Source: CAZOWL01 sp964583605 (GTDB taxonomy: Bacteria; Pseudomonadota; Gammaproteobacteria; Chromatiales; Chromatiaceae). Taken from it: DNA of 64,000 nucleotides. The notes below the pieces were generated by a model, which was not told where the DNA came from, did not search any database, and worked only from the letters and a program-made list of their open reading frames with translations. Made by a program: the position numbers and the translations under genes. Below, in pieces: positions 21,589-29,681 of the stretch (within the stretch, counting starts at the first letter, position 1; each line of letters begins with the position of its first letter). The stretch covers positions 1 through 64,000 of the forward strand of contig CAZOWL010000001.1 of the NCBI GenBank assembly GCA_964583605.1, in the 5' to 3' direction.

Positions 21589-21690
21589 CACAGGGCTCCG
21601 CTGCGGCACCCATGTGGCGCGGAGGTGAGCTCAGCGCAGCCGGGCCACACGCGCATCGGCTCGCCCAGCGCGCCCCGCCGGGCGGCCCGC

Positions 21691-23445
21691 TCACCACAAG
21701 ACAGCAATGGTGCGATCATCATGATTTCCGGGAGAAAAGAAACCGAGCCAATCGAGCAGAACCGCGCCCGGCTCGGGGCCGTCAAGGATCGGCTTGAGCT
21801 CGTCCCAAAGCTCATCCCAGCGCGCTGGATCCTTGAGCCCGCTGTCGGTCTCGAAGCGCGGATCCGATACCCCGTCGGTCATGAGCATGACGCCGGCGAG
21901 GTCTTCGAAATAGCCGAATTGAACACGTTTCGCGAATCCCCGCTCCCCTTGATCCGACATTGCCGCCCGGTCGAGGAACCGCGTCTGGCCGGCGAACTCG
22001 CCGCCATCCGGGTTCCCCATCAGGCGCACCTTGCCGCGCGGGCCGTAGGCGGCGATGGCACCGTCGCCGAGCCAGAAACTGGCGAGGAAGGTCGCGCTCG
22101 CCTGGCGCCTAACGACGGCCGCGAGCAGGGTCGTCGCATAGTCTTTGGACACCGCCTCGTCTGCCTGAGCCCTGTGCTCGATGGCCTGCACCGCGCGCAC
22201 CCCGGCCTGGTGGAAGAGATAGTGGAAGGCCGAGCCCATGGTCTGCTGCGCGCCCTGCGGATCGGCCGCCCAGCCGGCCAGCGCGGCGGTCATCTTGGCG
22301 CCGAGCTCTCCGGCGAGCGCATCGGCCACGTGCTCGCCAGCCGTCAGAGCGGCAAGCCGCGCGCCCTCGCGCGAGAACTTGGCGCTCCCGGCGCCGTCGG
22401 CGACGATGAGCACGCTCCAGCCGCCCGCCGCGTCCTGATGGACGAAGAAGTCATCGTCGCGGAAGCTCCCGGCGTGCTCGTGCGAGCGGCCGCGGCGGCT
22501 CGCGGCGGCGATCCGGAAGCCATCGCCCTCGATGATCTGGGCATGCTGGTGCGCCTTTGGGTAAGGGGCCTCCGCAGGCGGCTCGATGACCTTCCAGAGG
22601 CTGCGTGGATCCGGGTTGACGATCAGCAGGCAGTCGCCGGAATGCGTGCCCTCGTCGCCCGGGCGTACCCAAGTCACCGGTAGGCGATGATCGCCATCGC
22701 TGCGGGGCGTCCCGCGCAGCTCCCCGCGCTCGGCGTCATACTCGAGGCCGAGTTCGCTCGGCACGGCGACATCGAGCACGGCGACCGGTTGGCCGTTTGC
22801 GTCCCAGCCCTCGATGGTCGCCGCATAGCCGACGCCGACCTTGGCATTCGGCAGGCGGAAGGAGGCCCTAGGCTCGGGCGGACCGGATCCCAGCACGGCC
22901 TCGGCTGGGACTTCGCCCGGCCGCAGCTCGGTCAGGGGTTGCGATTCGGCGGCTCCGTCGCGTTCGTCGTCCGGTCGGTGGGGAGTCGGCGCGTCGGCCA
23001 TTCCCGCCGAATCGGTTGCGGCCGGCCCCGCTGCGTCAGCCGGCTGCGGTTCGGGGTCCGAGGACGCTTCCGGCGGGCCGGCCAAGGGCTCCACGTCTTC
23101 CTCGCCCTCTGCGGGATCGGGAACCTGTCCCGGCGCCGCCTCCGCGCAGGCCGCGGCGGGCGGCGCCCCTCCCGGGGTGCTCGGTCTCGGATCAGCCGAG
23201 AGCAGGCTCAAGCGTTTGCCGGGGTGCTGCGAGCGCCAGATCCGCATCAGCGTGCGCAGGTAGTCGAAGGTCGCATCGAGCACCGCCTCGGACTGCGCGA
23301 AGCGGCGGATGGCCTCCGGGTGCGCGCCGGTACCCTCGAAGATGGGCTCGGAACCCTCACTGAAGAGCCCCAGCACCAGCGCCTCGACGTCCGGCGCCAG
23401 GCGCTCGCGCTCGGCTGGCGTTGGGCGGCGGCCACGCGAGCGCAT
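21691..23445 (-). CDS. PP2C-family protein phosphatase with Ig-like domain
   Basis: A 584-residue protein. Residues 1-75 are helical; about 85-180 is a low-complexity Pro/Ala/Glu-rich linker; about 193-265 is a putative Ig-like beta domain (LPNAKVGVGYAATIEGWDANG ... GELRGTP, shown in parts). The PP2C domain starts near residue 318. It holds the metal-binding aspartates in DDDFFVHQD and VADGAGSAKFSREGA, the TDGVSD motif, and a final GNHDDRTIAVLW. The open frame runs far upstream, but the ATG at 23445 (or GTG at 23448) follows the upstream gene's stop by 5 bases or fewer and starts the plausible protein. It is the phosphatase of the TerY-P triad. The long linker and Ig-like insert suggest a scaffolded partner. 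Confidence 0.87.
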   Translation of the reverse strand: MRSRGRRPTPAERERLAPDVEALVLGLFSEGSEPIFEGTGAHPEAIRRFAQSEAVLDATFDYLRTLMRIWRSQHPGKRLSLLSADPRPSTPGGAPPAAACAEAAPGQVPDPAEGEEDVEPLAGPPEASSDPEPQPADAAGPAATDSAGMADAPTPHRPDDERDGAAESQPLTELRPGEVPAEAVLGSGPPEPRASFRLPNAKVGVGYAATIEGWDANGQPVAVLDVAVPSELGLEYDAERGELRGTPRSDGDHRLPVTWVRPGDEGTHSGDCLLIVNPDPRSLWKVIEPPAEAPYPKAHQHAQIIEGDGFRIAAASRRGRSHEHAGSFRDDDFFVHQDAAGGWSVLIVADGAGSAKFSREGARLAALTAGEHVADALAGELGAKMTAALAGWAADPQGAQQTMGSAFHYLFHQAGVRAVQAIEHRAQADEAVSKDYATTLLAAVVRRQASATFLASFWLGDGAIAAYGPRGKVRLMGNPDGGEFAGQTRFLDRAAMSDQGERGFAKRVQFGYFEDLAGVMLMTDGVSDPRFETDSGLKDPARWDELWDELKPILDGPEPGAVLLDWLGFFSPGNHDDRTIAVLW

Positions 23446-23450
23446 CACCG

Positions 23451-24503
23451 TCAGCCCCGGCCGCGGACCACGTCGAAGCCGCCCTCCTCGGGCGTGGGTC
23501 CGGCGGCGAAATTCGCTTGCTCCTCGCACCACGGGCAGGTCGCCTCCCCAGGTCCGTTGACGCACATGAGCTTGCCGCAGCCGCAGAGCGCAAAGGCCGT
23601 CGCATTGCCGCAGTGCGGGCAGCCCGGCACACCCATCAGCTCGGAGGTGTTGACCTGCAGGTCGTTTGCCTGCGGATCGGACCATTCGAAGTAGCCGTCG
23701 TCGAGCGGATAGCAGCCGGTGAGCCGATAGCCCGAGACATCCACCTGGAACTCGGCCGTGCCGACCTGCTGCTGCTCGCGATCGTACTTGATCAGGTAGG
23801 GCTTGCGCGTGCGCTGACAGCGCCCGATCAGCGTCACGCAGGCGAGATCGGCGAGGGCCGGCGGCGGGTCCTTGACGAGGCTCAGGACACCCTTCTCGAG
23901 GACCACCCGCTTCTCCTCGCCCGCACCATCGCCCAGGCTGCGGCTCTTGGCCAGCAGCGAGGCGCTGACCCAATCGACGAACTTCTTGTAGTCCCCCGCC
24001 TGGACCTCCTCGAAGAGAAGGACCTGGTCGGTGAGCCTCCTGAGCGCCGTGAAGTCGGCGTCGCGCCCAATGCCGACGGCGACCAGCGAGGCGCCCCTCG
24101 CGTACTGCGCCTTCCAGCGATCGATCGCCGGCCAGGGGTTGTCGGTCGGGCGGCCGTCGGTGAAGAGATAGACGATCGGCTGCCAATCGCCCTTGCGCTC
24201 CGCCGTGGTCTTGATCACGGAGCGATCGATCTCCGCCATCAGGGTCTCGAGTGCGGCACCGAGGCTGGTCCCACCGCCGAGCGGCAGGCGGGGTGGGTAG
24301 AAGGAGCAGAGCTCGACGAGCGGGACGATGGTCTTGGCGACCCCAGCGAAGGCAATCACCGAAATGTGCACGGTCTCGAGCGCATGCGGGTCGCTGCGCA
24401 GCGACTGGACGACCGCCTGCAGGCCATCCTCCATCTTCTTGAGACTGTCGCCGACCATGGACTCCGAGCAGTCCAGGACGAAGAATACCGGTAGCCTGCG
24501 CAT
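23451..24503 (-). CDS. TerY-like vWA protein with C-terminal zinc ribbon
   Basis: A 350-residue cytosolic protein. The von Willebrand A domain spans residues 1-200, with MIDAS motif D11-C-S13-E-S15, a threonine loop in GGGTSLGAALE and the third MIDAS aspartate in YLFTDGRPTD. A second beta-rich region precedes a treble-cleft-like zinc ribbon: CPHCG near 293, then CGCGKLMC and CPWC. This matches TerY proteins carrying the TerY-C zinc domain. Metal-dependent binding of a ligand or partner is expected. It sits between a shorter TerY-like gene (48-base gap) and the PP2C gene (5-base gap), so the three are surely co-translated in one operon. Confidence 0.9.
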   Translation of the reverse strand: MRRLPVFFVLDCSESMVGDSLKKMEDGLQAVVQSLRSDPHALETVHISVIAFAGVAKTIVPLVELCSFYPPRLPLGGGTSLGAALETLMAEIDRSVIKTTAERKGDWQPIVYLFTDGRPTDNPWPAIDRWKAQYARGASLVAVGIGRDADFTALRRLTDQVLLFEEVQAGDYKKFVDWVSASLLAKSRSLGDGAGEEKRVVLEKGVLSLVKDPPPALADLACVTLIGRCQRTRKPYLIKYDREQQQVGTAEFQVDVSGYRLTGCYPLDDGYFEWSDPQANDLQVNTSELMGVPGCPHCGNATAFALCGCGKLMCVNGPGEATCPWCEEQANFAAGPTPEEGGFDVVRGRG

Positions 24504-24551
24504 CGATTCGCTCCTGCGTCTAGCCCTGCGTCTAACGGGTTGTCCCAGTCC

Positions 24552-25193
24552 TCACAGGACCAGTTGCACCTCGGGGGGCGGCGGCGGCAGGGTCACCTGC
24601 GACTCCAGCCCCGCGCTGCTCGAGCCCACCGAGACGCTGGCCGAGACCCACTTGAAGAAGCCGGCAAAGGCAGATGCGTCCATCGTGTCGAGCCGCACGA
24701 GCCGATCAGTCAGCTCGTGCAGCAGGTCGAGCTTCGCCTTGTGGCCGGCCGCGCAGACCACGACCGAGGCGAAGTGGCGTGCCTTGACCTTCGGAATCGC
24801 CTCACGGTAGGCCATCAGATCGGACGGACTGCCGTCGGTCATGACGAAGAGCAGCGGGCGCCAGTCGCCCTTGGCCTCGTCGGTGCTCCTCCGCACGTCC
24901 CGGTCGACCCGCTCGATCAGCAGCTCGAGCGCCGCGCCGAGGAAGGTCGCGCCGGATTGGGGGACCTGGATCTCGCCGATCTGGACCTCATCGAGCGGCG
25001 TCAGCGGCAGATACTCGCGCGCGCCGTTGTCGAAGGTGATGATGCAGAGATGGACGCTCTCGAGTGCGTACGGGTCCTGGCGCAGGGCGCTCAGCATGGC
25101 CTGCAGCCCGACGTTGACCGAGTGGATGGGCTCGCCGCGCATCGACCCGGAGGTATCGAGCAGGATATAGACCGGCAATCGCCTGACGCTCAT
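24552..25193 (-). CDS. TerY-like vWA-domain protein
   Basis: A 213-residue single-domain vWA protein. The MIDAS motif is D13-T-S15-G-S17, with ATFLGAALELL as the threonine loop and FVMTDGSPSD as the third metal site. It ends in a short proline-rich tail, LPPPPPEVQLVL, that is closely matched in the other short TerY-like protein of the operon (25843-26481). It lies 13 bases after terD and 48 bases before the zinc-ribbon TerY. It probably binds its partner through MIDAS-coordinated metal, as vWA domains do. Confidence 0.9.
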   Translation of the reverse strand: MSVRRLPVYILLDTSGSMRGEPIHSVNVGLQAMLSALRQDPYALESVHLCIITFDNGAREYLPLTPLDEVQIGEIQVPQSGATFLGAALELLIERVDRDVRRSTDEAKGDWRPLLFVMTDGSPSDLMAYREAIPKVKARHFASVVVCAAGHKAKLDLLHELTDRLVRLDTMDASAFAGFFKWVSASVSVGSSSAGLESQVTLPPPPPEVQLVL

Positions 25194-25206
25194 CTCGTAC
25201 TCCCTT

Positions 25207-25833
25207 TCAGAGGTATTGCTTCAGCCACTCCACGAGCGTATCCGACTCGGATACGGCGCCGATGGCATTGAAGCGCCAGCCGCCCGTCTCCCGCACCAGC
25301 TCGGCGAAGAGCATCGAGCGGGCATCGTCGAACCCCGGCCCACCCGAGAGATCGAAGCGCACCATCTCGCTACCCCGCCCATCCAAGGCGCGGATATGCG
25401 CATTCCTGACCTGGCCGAAGCTCTGCCCGCGCTGCTTGCCCTCGAAGAGCTGCACGACGAAGACCACCTTGGAATAGGTGTCCGGCAGGTCGTTGAGGCG
25501 GACAACGATCTGCTCGTCATCCCCTGCGGCGCCGCCGGCACGGCTGTCGCCCGTCAGCCAGACGCAGCCCGAGCGGTGCTTGAGGTTGTTGAAGAAGACG
25601 ACATCGCTGTTGCGTAGCGTCGCCTTGCCGCTGGCATCCCAGCCGAGATCATGGACCTTGCCGTCGGGACCGCAGAGGAACGCGGCGGCATCCAGGTCGT
25701 ATTCTTGGGCCCGGGTGCCTCGCCCGGCGCCCGCCTCGCTCAGATCCCAGCCGAGGCCGATCGTGACCGTCGAGAGATCGTGCTCGCTCTTCTTCAGGCT
25801 GACGCCCTGTCCCTTGGTCAGATTGACGGCCAT
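25207..25833 (-). CDS. terD: TerD-family calcium-binding stress protein
   Basis: A 208-residue cytosolic beta-sandwich protein. The family markers are the N-terminal NLTKGQGVSL, GLGWD followed by YDLDAAAFL (calcium-ligand aspartates), DVVFFNNL and a GDDEQIVV segment. TerD proteins are part of the tellurium and multi-stress response, with a role in membrane-associated metal sensing proposed from comparative genomics. Only one TerD paralogue lies in this operon and there is no TerC, TerB or TerZ nearby. It is flanked by two TerY-like vWA genes at 9 and 13 bases. The symbol reflects family membership, not proven orthology to E. coli terD. Confidence 0.93.
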   Translation of the reverse strand: MAVNLTKGQGVSLKKSEHDLSTVTIGLGWDLSEAGAGRGTRAQEYDLDAAAFLCGPDGKVHDLGWDASGKATLRNSDVVFFNNLKHRSGCVWLTGDSRAGGAAGDDEQIVVRLNDLPDTYSKVVFVVQLFEGKQRGQSFGQVRNAHIRALDGRGSEMVRFDLSGGPGFDDARSMLFAELVRETGGWRFNAIGAVSESDTLVEWLKQYL

Positions 25834-25842
25834 TGGCGGTCC

Positions 25843-26481
25843 TCAAAAGACGACGTTCACTTCGGGCGGCGGCGGCGGGAGATCGTCCAGCCCGGAGACC
25901 TCCTTCTGCGCCTGATCGACCTTCTGGCTGCCCGTCGAGATCGATGCCGAGACCCATTTGAAGAAGGCCTTGATCGTGCCCGCATCGGCGGTCGCGAGCG
26001 AGACGACGACCTCGGTGATCTGCTTGAGCACGCCGGTGTCGGCCTCGTGGCCCGCCGCGCACGCGACGATGATGCCGGTGCGTACCCCCTTGAGCCGCTC
26101 GAGCCCCTCCTTCCAGTCATCGGTCGGAGCACCGTCGGTCATCAGGAAGACGAGCGGCTTCCAATCGCCCTTGGTATCGGCCGTGGTCCTGGTGACCTCG
26201 GCCTCGATGCGCTCGGCAAGCAGCCGCAGCGCGGCCCCCAGCGCCGTCGTACCGGCCAGCTTGAGATCGGGCGCCTGGAAGCTCGGCAGCTCTGTCAAAG
26301 GTACCAGTTGCTTCGCCGAAGAATCGAACGTGATGACCGAAAGAAAGGCGGTCTCCAAGGCGTAGGGGTCCTGGCGCAGCGTCGAGACGAGCAGCTGTAC
26401 GCCGTTCTTGACGGCCTCGATCGGTTCGCCGCTCATCGAATACGAGGTATCAAGCAAGAGGTAGACGGGAAGTCTGCGCAT
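25843..26481 (-). CDS. TerY-like vWA-domain protein, first gene of the Ter operon
   Basis: A 212-residue single-domain vWA protein. The MIDAS motif is in LLLDTSYSMSG; TTALGAALRLL is the threonine loop and FLMTDGAPTDD the third site. The C-terminal tail LPPPPPEVNVVF parallels that of 24552-25193, and the two are clearly paralogous. It is the promoter-proximal gene of a six-gene leftward operon ending with the kinase. The ATG is preceded by AGGAC. The upstream region 26482-27042 should hold the promoter, but no consensus element was recognised. Confidence 0.9.
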   Translation of the reverse strand: MRRLPVYLLLDTSYSMSGEPIEAVKNGVQLLVSTLRQDPYALETAFLSVITFDSSAKQLVPLTELPSFQAPDLKLAGTTALGAALRLLAERIEAEVTRTTADTKGDWKPLVFLMTDGAPTDDWKEGLERLKGVRTGIIVACAAGHEADTGVLKQITEVVVSLATADAGTIKAFFKWVSASISTGSQKVDQAQKEVSGLDDLPPPPPEVNVVF

Positions 26482-27042
26482 GCGCGTGGTCCTGTGCTGG
26501 ATCGCAGGAGAGTCTGGCCCAAGGCCGTCGCCGTTTCCGTGTCCAAGTCCGAAAATGGAGGAATGGATAGGCTACCATCGTAGCAAATTCACGGGATTGC
26601 GAAGGCGGTGCCTCGGGTTTCCGCTGCGATCGATTGAAAAGCGACGCCGATTCAGGCACGTTTCGCGTGCCGAGGAGCCTGGCCTACCGAATCCAGTCAT
26701 CGGCCACCGATGATCGGCCTCTCGTTGACATTGAGTCGCGCCGCAGCCTGGCCGCCTGATCTCCCACGATGGGATCGGGATGGACTGAAGGCCTGACTCG
26801 CTCTCTGCGGGAGAGAGCCCGTAACTCGGCATGTGGCGCACCAACATGGCCGCTACATTGGGTTACGGGAGCAGGATTCACATCGTGCTGTCGGCTCCGC
26901 CGAAGACAAAGGGATGGCCGAGGCGTGGCAGACACCTTCCCGATCTCCTTCGCGCAGGGCTCTGACCCGACCGATGACTTGCCAAGCCCGCATGCCGCGC
27001 TTACCGTAAGGAGAATACGCACTCCTTACTCGGGCGCGCCCC
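26482..27042. other. Divergent intergenic region between Ter operon and MazE-like gene
   Basis: About 560 bases with no gene I can support on either strand. Promoters for the leftward Ter operon and the rightward toxin-antitoxin pair should lie here. Nothing specific was recognised. Confidence 0.4.
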
Positions 27043-27273
27043 ATGTCCACGATCGCCAAGATCACCAGCAAAGGGCAGACCACCATTCCGCGAGAGATCC
27101 GTGCGGCATTGCAGGTTTCCGCGGGCGATCTGATCGCCTGGGACGTGGCGGAAGACGGCACGGCCCGCGTCCGCCGGGTACAGCCCATGGACATCGAATA
27201 CCTCAAGGCCCTCGAAGGCACCCTGACCGAGTGGGCCGGCGAAGCCGACGAGGAAGCCTACCGCGGGCCTTGA
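27043..27273 (+). CDS. AbrB/MazE-type antitoxin
   Basis: A 76-residue swapped-hairpin DNA-binding protein. The SpoVT/AbrB signature KITSKGQTTIPREIRAAL is at residues 6-23, followed by GDLIAWDV. The acidic C-terminal tail (LTEWAGEADEEAYRG) is the usual toxin-neutralising region. It directly precedes a MazF/PemK-type toxin gene (27284), forming a type II toxin-antitoxin pair. Such antitoxins bind their own promoter, so autoregulation is expected. Confidence 0.9.
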   Translation: MSTIAKITSKGQTTIPREIRAALQVSAGDLIAWDVAEDGTARVRRVQPMDIEYLKALEGTLTEWAGEADEEAYRGP

Positions 27274-27283
27274 ACAGCTCACC

Positions 27284-27610
27284 GTGGTGCGGGTCCCCTT
27301 TCCATTCACGGACCGAGCAGCGACCAAGAACCGGCCCGCGCTGATACTCTCCGGCGCGGCATCGTTCAACCACCCCGCCGGCCATTCCGTCATGGCGCTG
27401 ATTACCTCTCTGCGAAGCAGCCCGCCCTGGCCGCTGGATTGCGGTATCGAAGACCTCGCGGCGGCAGGGCTGCCCGCACCGCCCAAAGTCCGCTTCAAGC
27501 TCTTCACCCTCGACCACCGGCTCGTCCGAGGGGAACTGGGCCGCCTGGCTCTGCAGGACCAACAGAATCTCCGCAACGCGCTGGGACAGTTGCTCGGCAA
27601 TTCCGTCTGA
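27284..27610 (+). CDS. MazF/PemK-family toxin
   Basis: A 108-residue ribonuclease-type toxin. The fold signature VRVPFPFTD followed by KNRPALILS is at residues 2-23, and LITS lies in the conserved second strand. Members cut mRNA at short sequence motifs. The only available start is GTG at 27284, which gives MVRVPFPF. Homologues usually have several residues (typically x-x-F-E-x-x-D-VV) before this strand. The in-frame sequence immediately upstream reads LEQLTV without a start codon, so the original initiator may have been lost or a non-standard one is used. It lies 10 bases after the antitoxin stop. Confidence 0.87.
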   Translation: MVRVPFPFTDRAATKNRPALILSGAASFNHPAGHSVMALITSLRSSPPWPLDCGIEDLAAAGLPAPPKVRFKLFTLDHRLVRGELGRLALQDQQNLRNALGQLLGNSV

Positions 27611-27861
27611 GCCCGATAAGCAGGCGTTTATGCCGGCCGCTGGAAACGCACAGTCGGCTGCGCCCAGTGGAGCGAGCGGCGCGCAAGAGCCAAATGTCTG
27701 GAGGCGTCTTGTCCCTTCGGCTGATAGTCGCGGGACGAGCGCGATGCATCATCCGGCGACTCGCCGCGCACGACATCCGCAGCCCGTGGGTGAGCGCCAC
27801 GAGCGCCAACCGTTGGCTGCGACAACCATCCTGACCGAGTTAGGATTTGGAGCGGGCATCT

Positions 27862-28760
27862 GGCAACGGCCAACGGCAAGCCCCTCGCCGAGTGCTGCGG
27901 CTGGTCCTTCGAGTCGACGCCACCCGGCCTGCGGCCCCGGCTCGCCCAGACACTGAGCCCCGAGCCACCGCTCCTGCTGCTCGTCGACAACAGCCTGCCC
28001 GGTGCCGCGCGGCACCGCACCGAGCTGAGCCAGATCGTCGATCGCCACTGGGGCTTCGGCGCCGAGGCCGTCCCGCTGGGCGACCCAGCAAAGCTCTCAG
28101 AGGCCATGGCCGCACACCGGAGCCCGAGATCCTCTATGTCTACGCCCACGCCGACCTCAATCTCGCGGGCGTGGCCGAGGCCCTCGGCGACGCGGTGCCG
28201 CTGATCCTGCTGAACCTGATCGGCGAGCCGGTGCCGACCCCGCCCGCGGACCTGGTCCGCGACCGCAAGGTCATCTGCGCGCTGCAACGCCGCGCACGAG
28301 TCAAGCGATGCGTAAGCCGCAGGCGCCAAGTGGCTGCAGGGCTTCCTCGGCGACACGGCCGGCATCGGGCACCAGCGCATCACCTTCAGCGCCTTCGAAA
28401 CGCGGCTCCGCCTCTGGTCCGGCTGTGCCGGGCTCGAGGCGCCGCTCCGTGGTGTCCACGGCCGGCTCTTCCGCCGCCCGCTGATCAAGCTGCTGCTCGA
28501 CCGCATCGCCGCCCGCCGCGAGGTCAGTGACGAGCACGCCGCCGCGCTGGCCCAGAGCCGCGGCGTGCTGGGGCTGGTCGCGGCTGGCTGCGCCTCGCGG
28601 GTCGTGCGCGGCGGCTCCTTCTTCTTCCCGCCCTTCGTCCTGCGCTCCGCGGACCGGGTCTTCGACTTGCCCGATTTCCGGGACGGCTACCTGGGCCTGC
28701 TCTGTGTCCGTTCCCGCGTCCGCCAACAAGCCACCGCCCGGCGGTGTCCTGCAGGTCTCG
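27862..28760 (+). pseudogene. Broken caspase/CHAT-like plus FGE-like protein (DGR target type)
   Basis: The remains of one gene, broken by frameshifts near 28115 and 28293 and a TAA near 28310. The first frame encodes PPLLLLVDNSLPGAARHRTE and HWGFGAEAVPLGDPAKLSEA; the next continues PEILYVYAHADLNLAG and VPLILLNLIGEP. This is the strand pattern of caspase-like/CHAT proteases. A third frame gives KWLQGFLGDTAGIGHQR and then CASRVVRGGSFFF with LRSADRV and GYLGLLCVR, a formylglycine-generating-enzyme-like fold end. Caspase-like domains fused to FGE or C-type-lectin folds are common targets of diversity-generating retroelements. A damaged reverse transcriptase lies 1 kb downstream. The upstream limit is uncertain. 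Confidence 0.6.
28616..28711 (+). other. Candidate variable region of a decayed diversity-generating retroelement
   Basis: In the FGE-like frame, the codons at the normally variable positions are almost all of the form NNC (TTC TTC TTC, TTC GTC, GAC, GTC TTC GAC, GAT TTC, GAC GGC TAC). Fixed positions (CTG CGC TCC GCG, CTG GGC) match the usual FGE consensus. AAC codons in a template, mutated at adenines, would yield this pattern. No template repeat was found in the window. Confidence 0.45.
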
Positions 28761-28865
28761 CGGGGGGGCCCCTGGCCCCGCACCCCCGCCCGCCCGTTCC
28801 AAGTAGGCCCGGCCGACCGTCCGGGCGGGCGACCCGATTGGATCGAGCCAAGATCACAAAAATAA

Positions 28866-28956
28866 CTCTGTCCCGTTTTCACCCCGTCCCGTTTTCACCC
28901 CTTCACCCAAAAAAACTCTGTCCCGTTTTCACCCCTGTCCCGTTTTCACCCTCTTC
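28866..28956. repeat. Short tandem repeat of CTGTCCCGTTTTCACCCC units
   Basis: Four copies of GTCCCGTTTTCACCC lie within about 90 bases, arranged as two copies of a longer unit of about 50 bases beginning ACTCTGTCCCG. The array separates the broken variable-protein gene from the PIN toxin gene. Function unknown. Confidence 0.8.
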
Positions 28957-28960
28957 ACCG

Positions 28961-29380
28961 TCAATCCACCCAGGGATTGACCACGGGCACGCCGGTCGGT
29001 GCGAAGGCCTCGATGTTGCGAGTGACGACGGTCATACCGTGCACCATGGCGGTCGCCGCGATGAGTGCGTCGCGCACCGGGCGTAGATCTGGCACGTGCA
29101 ACCGCGCGCTAACCCGGGCAACCGCGGTATCGACGGGGAGGATTCGCCCTGAGAATGCCGGTAGCACATGGCCTTCCAGCCAGACCCGCAGGATGCTCCC
29201 TCGAGCCGAGTCCTTCCTTTCCGCCAGCAGAACGCCAATCTCCAACTCCTGGAGAACCATGACGGAGATAAACAGCTCTGCCGCGTCTACCTGCTCGGCC
29301 CAGCGTGCGACATTCGCATCCGCTCTGCCGGACCGAACCTTGCGAAGCTCGGAGACGACATTGGTATCGAGCAGGTCCAT
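28961..29380 (-). CDS. PIN-domain toxin (VapC type)
   Basis: A 139-residue ribonuclease toxin. The PIN-domain acidic residues are seen in MDLLDTNVVSEL (D5), VLQELEIG (E46), PVRDALIAATA (D103) and the C-terminal VVTRNIEAF. Length and motif order fit VapC/FitB-like toxins. Its ATG overlaps the stop of the Phd-type antitoxin gene by one base (TGATG), so translation is coupled. The pair is a type II toxin-antitoxin module. Confidence 0.92.
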   Translation of the reverse strand: MDLLDTNVVSELRKVRSGRADANVARWAEQVDAAELFISVMVLQELEIGVLLAERKDSARGSILRVWLEGHVLPAFSGRILPVDTAVARVSARLHVPDLRPVRDALIAATAMVHGMTVVTRNIEAFAPTGVPVVNPWVD

Positions 29381-29628
29381 CAGCGCAGGTCAACAGCCTT
29401 GGGTAGATCCCGAAGGCTCGGCAGCTCCAAGTCGATGTCCTCCGCTCCCGGCAGCGCCAGCAGATCAGCGATGTTTCTGCTGGTTCCGGTCAGCCGGCGG
29501 TACTCCGCGATGGACAGGAGGACGTAGCTGGGCCGCCCGCGATCCGTGATGAAGACCGGGCCCTGGTCTGCGGCCTTCTTGGCCCGCCCGGTCTCCTGAT
29601 TGAATTCGCGACTGGTCAAGGTGGCCAT
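29380..29628 (-). CDS. Phd/YefM-type antitoxin
   Basis: An 82-residue antitoxin. The N-terminal SREFNQETGRAKKAADQGPV and GRPSYVLLSIAEYRRL match the Phd/YefM DNA-binding fold. The acidic C-terminal segment (LPGAEDIDLELP) should wrap the toxin. It is first in the operon with the PIN toxin, and probably represses its own promoter together with it. Confidence 0.9.
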   Translation of the reverse strand: MATLTSREFNQETGRAKKAADQGPVFITDRGRPSYVLLSIAEYRRLTGTSRNIADLLALPGAEDIDLELPSLRDLPKAVDLR

Positions 29629-29681
29629 GGTCAGGTTCGCTCTACCGAGAACGTAGCAACGTTACTATTAAATCGCCGTGC

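Noticed and set aside
20005..22683. 892-codon open frame on the plus strand
   Set aside because: It runs antisense to the kinase and PP2C genes, whose motifs are unmistakable. The frame is open only because of GC-rich codon structure.
23446..24186. N-terminal extension of the PP2C frame
   Set aside because: The extra 247 codons are an out-of-frame reading of the TerY gene (arginine-rich, no domain).
28866..28956. CRISPR-like array
   Set aside because: Units are adjacent or spaced irregularly without unique spacers; it is a simple tandem repeat.
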